From positions 124,001 through 188,000 of the forward strand of contig NZ_CAKKMV010000003.1 in NCBI RefSeq assembly GCF_918697865.1: a stretch of 64,000 nt of DNA. The letters are read 5' to 3'. This document shows, piece by piece, positions 22,888-33,134 of this stretch (its first letter is position 1; every line of letters starts with the position of its first letter). Under the pieces are notes generated by a model. It worked only from the letters and a program-made list of their open reading frames with translations. It was not told the origin of the DNA and did no database searches. Made by a program: the position numbers and the translations under genes. Origin of the DNA: Massilia sp. Bi118. Its GTDB lineage: Bacteria > Pseudomonadota > Gammaproteobacteria > Burkholderiales > Burkholderiaceae_D.

Positions 22888-25800
22888 TTGCCAGCAGCCC
22901 ATCGAGTCCGTCGAGCAGGGCCATGTCCGGCTCGATCAGGTAGCAGCCGCGCGTGAACTCGTTGCCGATCCCGCGCAGGAACAGGAACACGGCGCCGCCC
23001 AGCTGTTCGGCCGGGTCATAGGCCTCGCCCAGGCGCGCGCGCAGCAGGCGGTGCAGGGCCAGCAGGTAGATCGCGCCCTGGATGTCGTAGCGGTGCTCGG
23101 CCATCGCCGCCGCCATCGCCGGCCCGGTGTAGGCGGCGTCGCCATGTCCCAGCGCGTTCGACTTGTAGTCCAGCACCCAGTAGCGGCCCTGGCATTCGAA
23201 CACCAGGTCCGTAAAACCCTTCAGCATGCCGTGCAGCTGGCGTTCCGGCAGGGTCGGACGCGGGGTCGCGCCCAGCAGGTGCCGGCGGCACAGGCGGTCC
23301 AGCGCGCCCACGTCCAGGCCGTGGCTGGGGAACCAGAACTCCATCTCCGGCAGCACTTCCTCGAGGTCAGACAGCGCGCAGCCGGTCGGCGGCAACGGCA
23401 GCGTGACCAGCGCGTCGAGCCAGGCCATGGCGTCATCGACCCGGTTGCCCCAGCCGGCGCGCACGATGCGCTGGTGCAGGCGCTTGATGAACTCGTCCTC
23501 GTCGATGCGGCTGAAGCCTTCCTGCGCCATCCACTCCAATTGCTCGTGCAGGAAGTTGCCGGGCGTGGCGCCGCGCGGGAAGCGGTGCCAGGGCGCGTCG
23601 TCCGCCTTCTGGACTTCGACCGTGCCGGGCTCTTCCTCTTCCAGCAGATTCTCTTCCTGCGGCCGCGTCGGCGCGGCCACCGTGTGGCGGGTCAGCGAGG
23701 TGAAGGAGCCGACCGCCCAGTTGCGCTCGAACTGGCCGGCAAAGGCCGGGGCCTCGACCAGCTCGGGCCGCACGTCGGTGCGGACCAGCCGCGTACAGCC
23801 TTCCGGGGCGTCCAGCGTGTGCAGCTCGATCGCGTCGAGGCCGCCGCGGAGAAGCTCCCAGCGTTCCTGCATGGCGCTGGCCTGCACCGGCTCGCCGCCG
23901 GTCAGCAGATAGCCCAGCGCCGATTCGTGCAGGCGGTTCTCGCCCTTGCGGCCGGCCGCCACCGCGGCCACGCCCAGCCACAGGAAGTGCCGGGCGCGCG
24001 TCAGCGCCACGTAGAGCAGGCGCAAATCCTCCTCGATGCGCGCGCGGTCGACGGCCTTCAAGGCATCCTCGCTCAGCCCGAGGTCGATGCGGCGGCCGCC
24101 ATCCTCGTGCACGTACTCGAAGAAGGCGCGGTTGCGGCGGTCGGTCTTGCGGGCGGTGACGGCGAAAGGCAGGTAGACCAGCGGGTATTCCAGGCCCTTC
24201 GACTTGTGCACCGTGACCACCTTGACCAGCTCGGCGTCGCTTTCCAGGCGCAGCACGCGTTCGTCGCCCCCCTCGCCCAGCCCTTCCACCTGCTCGGCGA
24301 ACCAGCGGATCAGGGCCTGCTCGCCATCCAGCTCGCGGCTGGCTTCCTGCAGCAGCTCGGCCAGGTGCAGCAAATTCGTCAGGCGGCGCTCGCCGCCGCT
24401 GGCGCCCAGCAGCTTGGCCGGCAGTCCCAGCTCGTGGATGAAACGGCGCAGCATCGCCAGCACGCCCTGACGCTGCCAGGTCTGGTGCAGGTTCTTCAGC
24501 TGTTCGACCCGCTCTTCCCAGGCCAGTTCGTCGCTCGACAAACGGGCCAGCTCGGGCAGCGGCAGCGCGCAGGTGGCGGTGGCGAAGGCGGTGCGCGCAA
24601 GGGTGCCGTCGAGCGGACTCGCGACCGCCTGCAGCCAGCGCAGCACGTCCACCGCTTCCTGGCTCTCGACCACCGAGTCCTGGTCGGACAGGTAGACGCT
24701 GGCGACGCGGCGCTGCACCAGCGCGCGCCGGATCGCCGAGGCTTCGCGGCGGTCGCGCACCAGCACCGCGATATCGGCCGGCATCAGGCGCTTGAAGGTG
24801 CCTTCGTCGTCCTGGAAGCCGGCCTGCGGGTCGTTCAGCAGCGTGACGATGTGCTCGGCGCAGTGGTGGGCGAAGAAGTCGCGGTAGTCGTCGGTGCGCA
24901 GGTCTTCGCGCGGGGTCGACGCCACCGCCAGTGCCTGGAAGGGGCCGTCGACGCCGACCAGCTCCTGCCTGCGTCCTTTCGCGTCCACCGCCTCGAAGGG
25001 CAGCGGATTCTCGCCATCTTTCTTGAAGCGGAAGGCGCCCGCCGCGTAACCCTGTTCGGCATACTCGAACAGGCGGTTCACGGCCGCCACCACCTGCTCG
25101 GTCGAACGGTAGTTGGTGCCCAGCTGGTAGTGGCGCCCGCTGGTGTCGCGCCGCGCCGACAGGTAGCTGTGGATGTCCGCGCCGCGGAAGCCGTAGATCG
25201 ACTGCTTGGGGTCGCCGATCAGGAACAGGCCGTGCGTGGGGTCGTTGTCGAGCACGCGGTACAGCAGGTCGAAGATGCGGTACTGGTCGGGCGAGGTGTC
25301 CTGGAATTCGTCGACCATCGCCACCGGAAACTGGTCGAGGATACGCTTGCGCAGCGCCTCGCCGTTCGCGCCTTCGAGCGCGTTCTTCAGGCGCGCCAGC
25401 ATGTCGGCGAAACCGAACTGGCGGTTGCGGCGCTTCAAATCGATCATGCGGCGCGCGATATTGCAGGCGGCGTGGCGCAGCAGCGCGTGCGCCATCGGCT
25501 CGATCCCGTCCAGCGCTTCCTTCAGCGCCCCGGTATGCTCGAAGCATTCGGGCACGGCGGCGCTGAAGTCCTTGGCGAAGGCGTCAAGGATGCCGGCCGG
25601 GGTCAGGCGGCGCCAGGCCGTATCGCCGAGGTCCGGCATGACCAGCGACGGATCATCGGCCCAGGACCGCAGGGCCTCGAACCACTTCACCAGCGAATCC
25701 GGCTTCATCTTGACGCCGCTGAAGCATTTCGGCTGCACTGCGCGGTGCGAGGCGATCCAGCTTTCCATTGCGTCCGCGCGCTCGCGCCAGCCTTCCTTCA

Positions 25801-26527
25801 GGCGCGCCAGCTTGCCCTTCTGCGCCCGCTCGACGCCGGCGATGACGGCGCCCAGCGCTTCCATGTCGTTGGGCCTGCCCTCCTCGTCCACGCAGTCCGG
25901 TCCCAGCAGCTCGGCGCGCTTGACCAGCTCGCGCGCCGCCGCTTTCAGGGCGTCGACGTCTTTCCAGACCGCGAGCAGCGATTTCAGCGCATGGCCGCCC
26001 AGCGGATAGACGTGCTGGCGCCAGTAGTCGTTGGCGGCGTCCTCGAACAGGGCGCGCTCGTCGCCGACCAGCTCTTCGTCGAACAGGCTGCCGCTGTCGA
26101 AGGCGTGCTCGCGCAGCATGCGCTGGCACCAGGCGTCGATGGTGAAGATCGCCGCCTCGTCCATGGTCTCGGCGGCCAGCACCAGGCGGTGGGCCGCGAC
26201 CAGGCGCGCGGCCTCGTCGTCGTAGCTGTCGGCCAGGGCTTCCAGGTAGGGATCGTCGACGTATTCTTCGCCGCGGAAGAAGGCGGCCGCCTGCACCAGG
26301 CGCTCGCGCACGCGGTTCGACAGTTCGCGCGTGGCGGCGCGGGTGAAGGTCATCACCAGGATCTCGGGCGGCAGCAGCGGCCTGGCGAAGGCGTTTTCCT
26401 CCCCGTGACCGAGCACCAGGCGCAGATACAGCGCGGCGATGGTCCAGGTTTTACCGGTGCCGGCGCTGGCCTCGATCAGGCGCGAGCCGTGCAGCGGGAA
26501 TTCGAGCGGCTGGAGGAGTTGGCTCAT
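22880..26527 (-). CDS. recB: Exodeoxyribonuclease V beta subunit RecB
   Basis: A 1215-residue 3'-5' helicase-nuclease. The N-terminus has the UvrD-type Walker A motif ASAGTGKTWT (about residues 19-28); VDEFQDTSP, the GDPKQSIYGFRGAD motif and TVHKSKGLEYPLVYLP follow. The C-terminal nuclease domain keeps the catalytic VLDYKSN (Asp near residue 1120). ATG 26527 (MSQLLQPLEFPLHGSRLIEAS) overlaps the recC stop by 4 bp (ATGA). The frame is open about 280 bp further into recC, but that part is not RecB-like. Confidence 0.97.
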   Translation of the reverse strand: MSQLLQPLEFPLHGSRLIEASAGTGKTWTIAALYLRLVLGHGEENAFARPLLPPEILVMTFTRAATRELSNRVRERLVQAAAFFRGEEYVDDPYLEALADSYDDEAARLVAAHRLVLAAETMDEAAIFTIDAWCQRMLREHAFDSGSLFDEELVGDERALFEDAANDYWRQHVYPLGGHALKSLLAVWKDVDALKAAARELVKRAELLGPDCVDEEGRPNDMEALGAVIAGVERAQKGKLARLKEGWRERADAMESWIASHRAVQPKCFSGVKMKPDSLVKWFEALRSWADDPSLVMPDLGDTAWRRLTPAGILDAFAKDFSAAVPECFEHTGALKEALDGIEPMAHALLRHAACNIARRMIDLKRRNRQFGFADMLARLKNALEGANGEALRKRILDQFPVAMVDEFQDTSPDQYRIFDLLYRVLDNDPTHGLFLIGDPKQSIYGFRGADIHSYLSARRDTSGRHYQLGTNYRSTEQVVAAVNRLFEYAEQGYAAGAFRFKKDGENPLPFEAVDAKGRRQELVGVDGPFQALAVASTPREDLRTDDYRDFFAHHCAEHIVTLLNDPQAGFQDDEGTFKRLMPADIAVLVRDRREASAIRRALVQRRVASVYLSDQDSVVESQEAVDVLRWLQAVASPLDGTLARTAFATATCALPLPELARLSSDELAWEERVEQLKNLHQTWQRQGVLAMLRRFIHELGLPAKLLGASGGERRLTNLLHLAELLQEASRELDGEQALIRWFAEQVEGLGEGGDERVLRLESDAELVKVVTVHKSKGLEYPLVYLPFAVTARKTDRRNRAFFEYVHEDGGRRIDLGLSEDALKAVDRARIEEDLRLLYVALTRARHFLWLGVAAVAAGRKGENRLHESALGYLLTGGEPVQASAMQERWELLRGGLDAIELHTLDAPEGCTRLVRTDVRPELVEAPAFAGQFERNWAVGSFTSLTRHTVAAPTRPQEENLLEEEEPGTVEVQKADDAPWHRFPRGATPGNFLHEQLEWMAQEGFSRIDEDEFIKRLHQRIVRAGWGNRVDDAMAWLDALVTLPLPPTGCALSDLEEVLPEMEFWFPSHGLDVGALDRLCRRHLLGATPRPTLPERQLHGMLKGFTDLVFECQGRYWVLDYKSNALGHGDAAYTGPAMAAAMAEHRYDIQGAIYLLALHRLLRARLGEAYDPAEQLGGAVFLFLRGIGNEFTRGCYLIEPDMALLDGLDGLLANE

Positions 26528-29500
26528 GCTTCCTTGCCCCCTTCTTCGCTGCCGAATTTCGTCACATGGACACGCTCGCGCAGCCAGATGGCCAGCGGGC
26601 CGTACAGGGACTCGGCGGTGCGCGGCCAGTCGCCGGCCGCGCGCAGCACGGCGAATTCGGGCCACAGGCGCGAAAGAACGGGGTCGTCGACTTCGCCATT
26701 GATTTCGAAGCCGCCGTCGTAGACCTCGCGCGCGCTGTCCTTGTCGGCCAGGTGGGCCAGCGCGGTCTTGCAGGCCACCGCCAGCGGACGGTCCAGGTTG
26801 GCGCGCCACAGCGCCACGATATTTTCCAGCGCCGCGTGCGCGATGCCCGGATCGATCGCATCCAGTTGCAGCGTGGCGTCGCGCGCCACCAGGTAGCCGG
26901 TGATGCGCTGGCCCATGGCGGCTGCGGCGAGCTGGCGCAGCCAGGGTCCGATCAGCTTGTCGCCGCGCGGCGCGCCTTTGCGGTCAAGGACTTTCGAGGA
27001 GATCTGCAGCAGCCACACGGTTTCGCCCTCGTTGCTGCGCAGCTTGTCGATCCAGTCGTCGAGCAATACCCCGCTCAATTCGAGGCTCACCACCTGCTTG
27101 GGCGCCGGGGTCGGATAGCGCGCGCCCAGCGCCAGCCAGCTGCGCCGCACCGGCACCAGTTCCTCGACCAGCTGCTGCTGCCACTGGCGGCCCACCAGGC
27201 CGATCGGCAGCCTGCCCTCCCGCACCAGGCGCTGGGCCCGCGCGTCCAGCACCTGGCGCACCTCGTTCTGCGTTTCCGGGCTGCCGCTGTCGTCCAGCAG
27301 CGCGTCTTCCAGGAAGTAGCGTTCGAGGGCGTCCAGCGAGAACGGTTCCTCGTCCTCGCCCACTACCTCGTTGCTGCCGAAATTCACGCCGAGGCGGCGC
27401 CGGAAGAAGTAGCGCGCGGGCTGGCGCAAAAAGGAGAGCAGCTCGCCCAGCTTCAGGCGGAAGCCTTCTTCCAGTTCATAGGGCGGCAGCGAATCGGCTT
27501 CGCTCGCGTCGTCACCGCCCGCTTCCTCGCCCGGCTTGTGCGCCGAGCGCCATTCGCCGGCATAGGTCAGCAGGCCGCCTTCCTCGAAGTAGCGGCGCGA
27601 GAAAGGCTGGAGTGCGTGCACCGTGGTGCGCTCGTCGAGATCGAGGTCCCAGCCATTCTTGAGGTAGTCGCGCAGCTGCGAGACCAGCACCGAGGCCGGC
27701 TGCTCGGTGTTGTCGCGCACGTTGCGGCCGACCCAGCTGACGTACAGTTTTTCGCGCGCGGCCAGCAGCGCTTCCAGCATCAGGTAGCGGTCGTCGTCGC
27801 GGCGCGAGCGGTCGCCCGGACGTCCCATGCCCGGCAAGGCCAGCAGATCGAAGTCGGACTGGTGGCCGCGGCGCGGGAAGTCGCCGTCGTTCATGCCCAG
27901 CAGGCAGACCACCTTGAAGGGCACGGCGCGCATCGGCATCAGGGTGCAGAAGGTCACGCCGCCAGAGACGAACTGGTGGCTCAGCGCCGGCTGGTCGAGT
28001 TCCGCCAGCCAGGCCTCGCGCATCACGCCCAGCGGCACCGCTTCGTCGAACAGCGCGTTCTCGCAGATCTCCAGCCAGCACTGCAGCGCTTCCTCGAGCT
28101 GGTTCAGCATCATGCGGTCTTCGTCGTCGCGGGCGCGGAAGAAGCGCGCCATCAGGGCGCGCGCGCGCTGGCCCCACTCGGCCGGCGTCAGGACCGCGTC
28201 CAGCTGCTCGCGCCAGGCCAGCAGGCTTTCCACCAGTTCGGCCAGGGCGCCGGCCAGGGCCGCGTCCAGCCCGCCGACTTCGGCATAGGGCTCGATCTCG
28301 CCGTAGCTGGGGCCGGCGCCGGTGGCATAGCCCAGCAGCATGCGGCGGATGCCGAACAGCCAGGAATTCTGCTCCCCCGCCGAGCCCAGGCCCAGGCCGG
28401 CGCGGTGCTTCTGGTCCAGGCCCCAGCGCACGCTGGCGCCCTCGATCCAGCGCCCCAGGGTCGGCAAGTCATCCTCATCCAGGCCGAAGCGCGCGGCCAG
28501 CGCCGGCACGTCCAGCAGGTCGCGCACCTCGCTCTGGCGGCAGCGCTGCTGCGGCAGGCGCAGCAGCCATTCCATCGCCACCAGCAGCGGGTTCACGCTA
28601 CGGTCCTTGACGTCGCCGATCTCGAAGGGGATGTAGCGCGGATCGCTGCGCTTGTGCTGGTCGAACACCGCGTGCACGGCCGCCGAGAAGGTGTCGATGT
28701 CCGGCACCATCACCACGATGTCGCGCGGCCGCAAATCCGAATCCTTGGCGAACCAGGACAGCAGCTGGTCGTGCAGCACCTCGACCTCGCGCTGGGCGCT
28801 GTGGGCGATGTGGAATTCGATCGAACGATCCTCGGGATCCGGCGGCACATGCGGATGCTCGCTGAGCGGCAGCAGGTCGCGCACCGCCGCCTGCACCTGC
28901 GACAGCAAGCTGCCCTCGTCGCCCTCGTTGAACAGGTCGACCCGCATATTGCCGAATTTGGCGCCCTGCCCGCCGTCGAATTCGTCCAGCATGCGCACGA
29001 AGTCGCGGCCCTGGCGCCCCCAGCTGGCCAGCAGCGGGTGACTGTGCGCGTGCAGTTCCTCGACCGGCACTTCGGCCAGGTTGCTGCCGTTGCGCGACTG
29101 GTGGCGGCGGTAGGCGGCCGTCAGCAGCTCACGGCCCTCGATGATGTCGCCCCAGTGGTACTGGCAGGGATTCGGCACCGCCAGCAGCACCTGGGTGTAG
29201 CGCGACAGCCCTGCCATCGCCTCGATGGTCTGGTAAGGCAGGGTCGACATCCCGAACAGCACCACGCGGCGCGGCAGGCGCTGGGCCGGCTGGCGCCCAT
29301 CCTCGACCGCGGCCATGAACTGCTGGTGGATGGTGGCGCGGCCGGACCAGCGGCGCTCGGGCGGCAGGCTCTCGTGGATCTCGCGCCAGAGCTGGGCCTG
29401 CCAGCACTGGTCGGGCGCCAGGGGCACCGGTTCGCCGCCGGGACGGCGCAGCTGGTCCTCGCCCTGGGCCCAGTCGGTCAGCCAGTCCGCGCGGTAGACC

Positions 29501-29937
29501 TGATACTGGTCATACAGATCGGACAGGCGCTCGGCCAGCTGCAGGCGGCGCTCGGGATCGCCGTCGGACAGGAAGTGGCGCAGCGGCGCGAACTTGTCCT
29601 TGGCCAGCAGCTCGGGCAGCAGGCGCATCAGGCGCCAGGTGAGCGCGTCCTTGTCGAAGGGCGAGCGGCGCGGCACCCGCTCCGGCCCCAGCATGCCGCG
29701 GTAGGCCTCCCACTGGAAGCGCGCCGGCAGCGCCACGCGGGTGGCCGCGCACACGCCCAGCTCCTCGGCCAGCGCGATCTTCAGCCATTCGGCCACGCCG
29801 TTGGACTGTACGAGGATGATTTCCTCCTCGAGCGGGCCGAGCGGGTTCGCACGCAGCCAGTCGAAGACGGCGGCGCGCAGCAATTCCATCTGGTTGCCGT
29901 GCAGGATGAGGAGGCCGGGAGAGATCGGGGAGCGCAT
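26524..29937 (-). CDS. recC: Exodeoxyribonuclease V gamma subunit RecC
   Basis: A 1137-residue subunit that splits the DNA and recognises Chi in RecBCD. It opens with the family pattern ISPGLLILHGNQMELLRAAV and ILVQSNGVAEWLKIALAEELG, and shows HIAHSAQREVEVLHDQLL, GDVKDRSVNPLLVAMEWLLRL, GGVTFCTLMPMRAVPFKVVCLLGMNDGDFPR and RYLMLEALLAAREKLYVSWVGR in order. ATG 29937 is used; an in-frame TTG at 29952 is the alternative and has a G-rich stretch five bases upstream. It is first in the recC-recB-recD operon. The upstream gap to the next gene is about 70 bp and shows no LexA-like box. Confidence 0.95.
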   Translation of the reverse strand: MRSPISPGLLILHGNQMELLRAAVFDWLRANPLGPLEEEIILVQSNGVAEWLKIALAEELGVCAATRVALPARFQWEAYRGMLGPERVPRRSPFDKDALTWRLMRLLPELLAKDKFAPLRHFLSDGDPERRLQLAERLSDLYDQYQVYRADWLTDWAQGEDQLRRPGGEPVPLAPDQCWQAQLWREIHESLPPERRWSGRATIHQQFMAAVEDGRQPAQRLPRRVVLFGMSTLPYQTIEAMAGLSRYTQVLLAVPNPCQYHWGDIIEGRELLTAAYRRHQSRNGSNLAEVPVEELHAHSHPLLASWGRQGRDFVRMLDEFDGGQGAKFGNMRVDLFNEGDEGSLLSQVQAAVRDLLPLSEHPHVPPDPEDRSIEFHIAHSAQREVEVLHDQLLSWFAKDSDLRPRDIVVMVPDIDTFSAAVHAVFDQHKRSDPRYIPFEIGDVKDRSVNPLLVAMEWLLRLPQQRCRQSEVRDLLDVPALAARFGLDEDDLPTLGRWIEGASVRWGLDQKHRAGLGLGSAGEQNSWLFGIRRMLLGYATGAGPSYGEIEPYAEVGGLDAALAGALAELVESLLAWREQLDAVLTPAEWGQRARALMARFFRARDDEDRMMLNQLEEALQCWLEICENALFDEAVPLGVMREAWLAELDQPALSHQFVSGGVTFCTLMPMRAVPFKVVCLLGMNDGDFPRRGHQSDFDLLALPGMGRPGDRSRRDDDRYLMLEALLAAREKLYVSWVGRNVRDNTEQPASVLVSQLRDYLKNGWDLDLDERTTVHALQPFSRRYFEEGGLLTYAGEWRSAHKPGEEAGGDDASEADSLPPYELEEGFRLKLGELLSFLRQPARYFFRRRLGVNFGSNEVVGEDEEPFSLDALERYFLEDALLDDSGSPETQNEVRQVLDARAQRLVREGRLPIGLVGRQWQQQLVEELVPVRRSWLALGARYPTPAPKQVVSLELSGVLLDDWIDKLRSNEGETVWLLQISSKVLDRKGAPRGDKLIGPWLRQLAAAAMGQRITGYLVARDATLQLDAIDPGIAHAALENIVALWRANLDRPLAVACKTALAHLADKDSAREVYDGGFEINGEVDDPVLSRLWPEFAVLRAAGDWPRTAESLYGPLAIWLRERVHVTKFGSEEGGKEA

Positions 29938-30009
29938 GATGGGAGACTTCAAGTAGACCCCCGCAGCATACTACCAAGGGGGTCTGCCGAACAAGATTAC
30001 TGCCGCGTT

Positions 30010-33000
30010 TTATACCTTCTGATCCTGCTGGCGTGCGCCAAGTTCCGCGGCAATGTGGCGTTCCAGCCGCGCCAGCAGCGCGCGCAGGCGTGCGGCCAGC
30101 GAACGCGCCTGCGCGATCGCGCCGTGCTCGCGCTGGGATTCGAGGTCGGCGCAGACGTCGCCGAAGCGCAGCGCACCCACCGTGCGCGCCGAGGACTTGA
30201 TGCGGTGCGCGACCGCCGCGGCGCGACCGACCTCGCCGGAAGCGAGGGCGCGGTCGATCTCCAGCAGGCCTTCGCGCGCGGTCTCCAGGAACATGAAGGC
30301 ATATTTACGCATCTTGTCCGGATTGCCGCCAAAGGTTTCGGACAGCACGGCCATGTCCAGCAGCGCGGCCGCGGCCGCCGGCGCCGGCGGCACGGCCGCG
30401 GTCAGCGCATGCTGCACGCTGCGCCCCAGCGCGCGGGCGACGGTCGCCACCAGGGCCTCGGGCGCCACCGGCTTGGTCACGAATTCGTCCATGCCGGCGG
30501 CCTGGCAGCGCGCCTGGTCTTCGAGGCCGGCGTTGGCCGTCATCGCGATCACGCGGGTGTCCTTCAAGGCGGCGTCGGCGCGGATGCGGCGGGTAGCCTC
30601 GAAACCGTCCATCACCGGCATCTGCACGTCCATCAGCACGCAGTCGAAAGCGGCGCCCGGCGCGCGCATCAGTGCCAGCGCTTCGCTGCCGTTGCCGGCC
30701 ACGACCACGCCGGCGCCGGCGTCTTCCAGCAGCTCGCGCGCGACCTGCTGGTTGAAGGCGTTGTCTTCGACCAGCAGGATGCTGCTGCCGGCCAGCGCGC
30801 CCGGACCGGCGAGCACCGCCGGGGCGCCGGCCGGCGGCGCCGCGTGCGGCGCCGCCGCATCGGCGATGCCCGCCAGGCGCGCAGTGAACCAGAAGGTGCT
30901 GCCTTTGCCCGGCGTGCTCTCGACCCCGACGTCGCCGCCCATCAGCTCGGCCAGCTGCTTGCTGATCACCAGTCCGAGGCCGGTGCCGCCATAGCGCCGC
31001 GTGGTCGAGGGGTCGGCCTGGTGGAATGGCGTGAACAGATGCGGAAGCTCCTGCGCGGCGATGCCGATCCCGCTGTCGCGCACTTCGAAGCGCACCAGCA
31101 TGTCCGCGCCCGCGCTGCGCACCGTTTCGGCTCGCACCAGGATGGTCCCGTGCTCGGAAAACTTGATCGCATTCGAGGTGAAATTCAGCAGCACCTGTTC
31201 AAGCCGCAGCGGATCGCCGCGCAGCGGGTGCCGCAACTCGGGCGCGATCTCGAATTCGAGCGCCAGCCCCTTGGCTTGCGCGGCCTCGCCCAGCTGGTTA
31301 GCGAGATTGTGCATCAGGGCCTCCAAGGTGAAGTCGAGCAGCTCCAGCTCGATGCGCCCGGCCTCGATCTTGGAAAAGTCGAGGATGTGGTTGATGATGC
31401 CGAGCAGGTGCTGGGCCGAGTGGTGGATCTTCTGCAGGTAATCGCGCTGGCGCGGCTCGGCGGCCTGCTTGAGCGCCAGCCAGGACATGCCGATGATGCT
31501 GTTCATCGGCGTGCGGATCTCGTGGCTCATGTTGGACAGGAAGTCGGTCTTGGCCTGGCTGGCGGCATCGGCCCTGGCCCTCAGCTGGTGCAGCTCGGTG
31601 ACGTCGGTGGACACGCACAGCATCGCGGTCACCTCGCCTTCGGCGCGCACCGGCACCTTCACGCTCCACAGCTGGCGCACGCTGCCGTCGGCCAGCCGGA
31701 CCTCGTTCTGCACGGAGCGGCCCTGCCCCGTTTCCAGCACGCTGTGCTCGACCTCCCGGATTGCCTCGCTAGCGCCCGGCAGCATGACTTCGCGGTCGCG
31801 CTTGCCGATCATCTGCTCCGCGCGCAGGCCGGCCGCCTCCGCCGTCTTGGCGTTCACGTAGCTGAAGCGGTGCTCGCTGTCCTTCATGTAGACGTAGGCG
31901 TCGACGTTGTCCAGCACCAGGTCGAGCAGCACGCGCTGCTCCACTGCCTGGCGCCGCGACCAGTACAGCTTCAGGAACAGCGCGTAGATCAGCAGCGTGG
32001 CGCCGAAGCCGGCGAAGAAGACCAGGCGCGGGAACCAGGCGCCGAACCCGTCGACCAGCTCGGCCCGCCCGACCACGAAATGCGCCTTCCACAGCTTGCC
32101 CTGGAAGCGGACCGGCAGCACGGACTGGAATACCTCACCCTGTCCGGCCGCGCCGGCCGGGCGCTCGGCGGCGCTGTCGTACAGCAGGGTATCGGCCGGC
32201 ATGATGTTCAGCGAGCGTCCAACCGCCGATTCGGGATCGGCCGCCAGGTAGAGCTGCAGCGCCACCGGATGATGGCCCATGCCTTCCAGCGCCTGCCGCA
32301 CCAGGGTCGGAATCGAAAAGCCGATCCCGACCGAGCCGGCATAGGCGGCGCGGCGCGCTTCGACACCGTCCGGCACGGCGCCTCCGCGGTAGACCGGAAA
32401 GCGCAAGGTCAGGGCAAGGACGGGGCGCGGCACGGCGATCTTCAGCGGCCTGGCGGAGGCCAGCAGCTCCGCGCGGTCGCGCGCTTCCTCCAGTGCGTGC
32501 GCCACGCCCGGCCGGTTGGCGATCATGTCGATCCCGAGCCGGGACGCCATCATCGGCTCCAGGTAGCTCAGCACCAGATAATCGGGACGGCGTCCCGGGG
32601 GCTGAATGTCGAAGTCCGGGTAGCCGCGCGGGTCCAGGCTGCGGTCCGCGCGCACCGCCGCCACGAAGGCGTCGCGTTGCGCATCCTTGAGGTGGACGCC
32701 GTAGTTGAGCGATTCGATGGCCGGATAGTTCGCGGGTACGTCCAGCGATTCGACATAGCGGTGGAACTGCAGGCGCGAGACCTCGCCGCCGTTCGCATCG
32801 AACAGGGCGCCGAGGTTGCGCACGACCCTGGCGTAGGATTGCACGGCGCCGTCCAGGCGCTGGCGCGCGCCCTGGGCGATGCTGTCGAAGCGGCGCCGCG
32901 CATCGTCGTCGACGGTGCGGGTGGCGCCCAGGTGCAGTGCCGCGCCCACCATCAGCGCCAGCCACAGGCCCGCGCCCCACAAAGCGATGCGCACCGGGCC

Positions 33001-33048
33001 GCTGGCGCCGACGGTCTTCCCCATGTTGCGCGTGCTCGCTTCAGCCAT
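30010..33048 (-). CDS. CHASE-PAS hybrid sensor histidine kinase with receiver and Hpt domains
   Basis: A 1012-residue membrane hybrid kinase. A membrane helix (about residues 20-42) and a second (about 340-360) enclose a periplasmic CHASE-type sensor. A PAS domain follows (about 375-490), then HisKA with [13 protein letters not shown] (phospho-acceptor H509), an HATPase with DSGIGI and YGGTGLGL, a receiver with [11 protein letters not shown] (D807), and a C-terminal Hpt domain with [13 protein letters not shown] (H948). The full His-Asp-His relay therefore lies within one protein, and the final response regulator must be elsewhere. It diverges from the prolyl oligopeptidase gene. The ligand is unknown. 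Confidence 0.94.
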   Translation of the reverse strand: MAEASTRNMGKTVGASGPVRIALWGAGLWLALMVGAALHLGATRTVDDDARRRFDSIAQGARQRLDGAVQSYARVVRNLGALFDANGGEVSRLQFHRYVESLDVPANYPAIESLNYGVHLKDAQRDAFVAAVRADRSLDPRGYPDFDIQPPGRRPDYLVLSYLEPMMASRLGIDMIANRPGVAHALEEARDRAELLASARPLKIAVPRPVLALTLRFPVYRGGAVPDGVEARRAAYAGSVGIGFSIPTLVRQALEGMGHHPVALQLYLAADPESAVGRSLNIMPADTLLYDSAAERPAGAAGQGEVFQSVLPVRFQGKLWKAHFVVGRAELVDGFGAWFPRLVFFAGFGATLLIYALFLKLYWSRRQAVEQRVLLDLVLDNVDAYVYMKDSEHRFSYVNAKTAEAAGLRAEQMIGKRDREVMLPGASEAIREVEHSVLETGQGRSVQNEVRLADGSVRQLWSVKVPVRAEGEVTAMLCVSTDVTELHQLRARADAASQAKTDFLSNMSHEIRTPMNSIIGMSWLALKQAAEPRQRDYLQKIHHSAQHLLGIINHILDFSKIEAGRIELELLDFTLEALMHNLANQLGEAAQAKGLALEFEIAPELRHPLRGDPLRLEQVLLNFTSNAIKFSEHGTILVRAETVRSAGADMLVRFEVRDSGIGIAAQELPHLFTPFHQADPSTTRRYGGTGLGLVISKQLAELMGGDVGVESTPGKGSTFWFTARLAGIADAAAPHAAPPAGAPAVLAGPGALAGSSILLVEDNAFNQQVARELLEDAGAGVVVAGNGSEALALMRAPGAAFDCVLMDVQMPVMDGFEATRRIRADAALKDTRVIAMTANAGLEDQARCQAAGMDEFVTKPVAPEALVATVARALGRSVQHALTAAVPPAPAAAAALLDMAVLSETFGGNPDKMRKYAFMFLETAREGLLEIDRALASGEVGRAAAVAHRIKSSARTVGALRFGDVCADLESQREHGAIAQARSLAARLRALLARLERHIAAELGARQQDQKV

Positions 33049-33134
33049 GTCCTGTCGTGGTCGAATTTTTAATAATTGCTAGTATTACGCAATCGGCTCC
33101 AATTGGCGAGAGCCCGGCAATAAGGACAGATCCA

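Noticed and set aside
22598..26722. Plus-strand open frame of 1374 codons
   Set aside because: Antisense shadow of recB and the recD start; composition is unlike a protein.
26566..33072. Plus-strand open frame of 2168 codons
   Set aside because: It is antisense to recC and the CHASE hybrid kinase, both fully supported. Its product is Arg/Gln/His/Ala-rich with no domain, as expected for the reverse strand of GC-rich genes.
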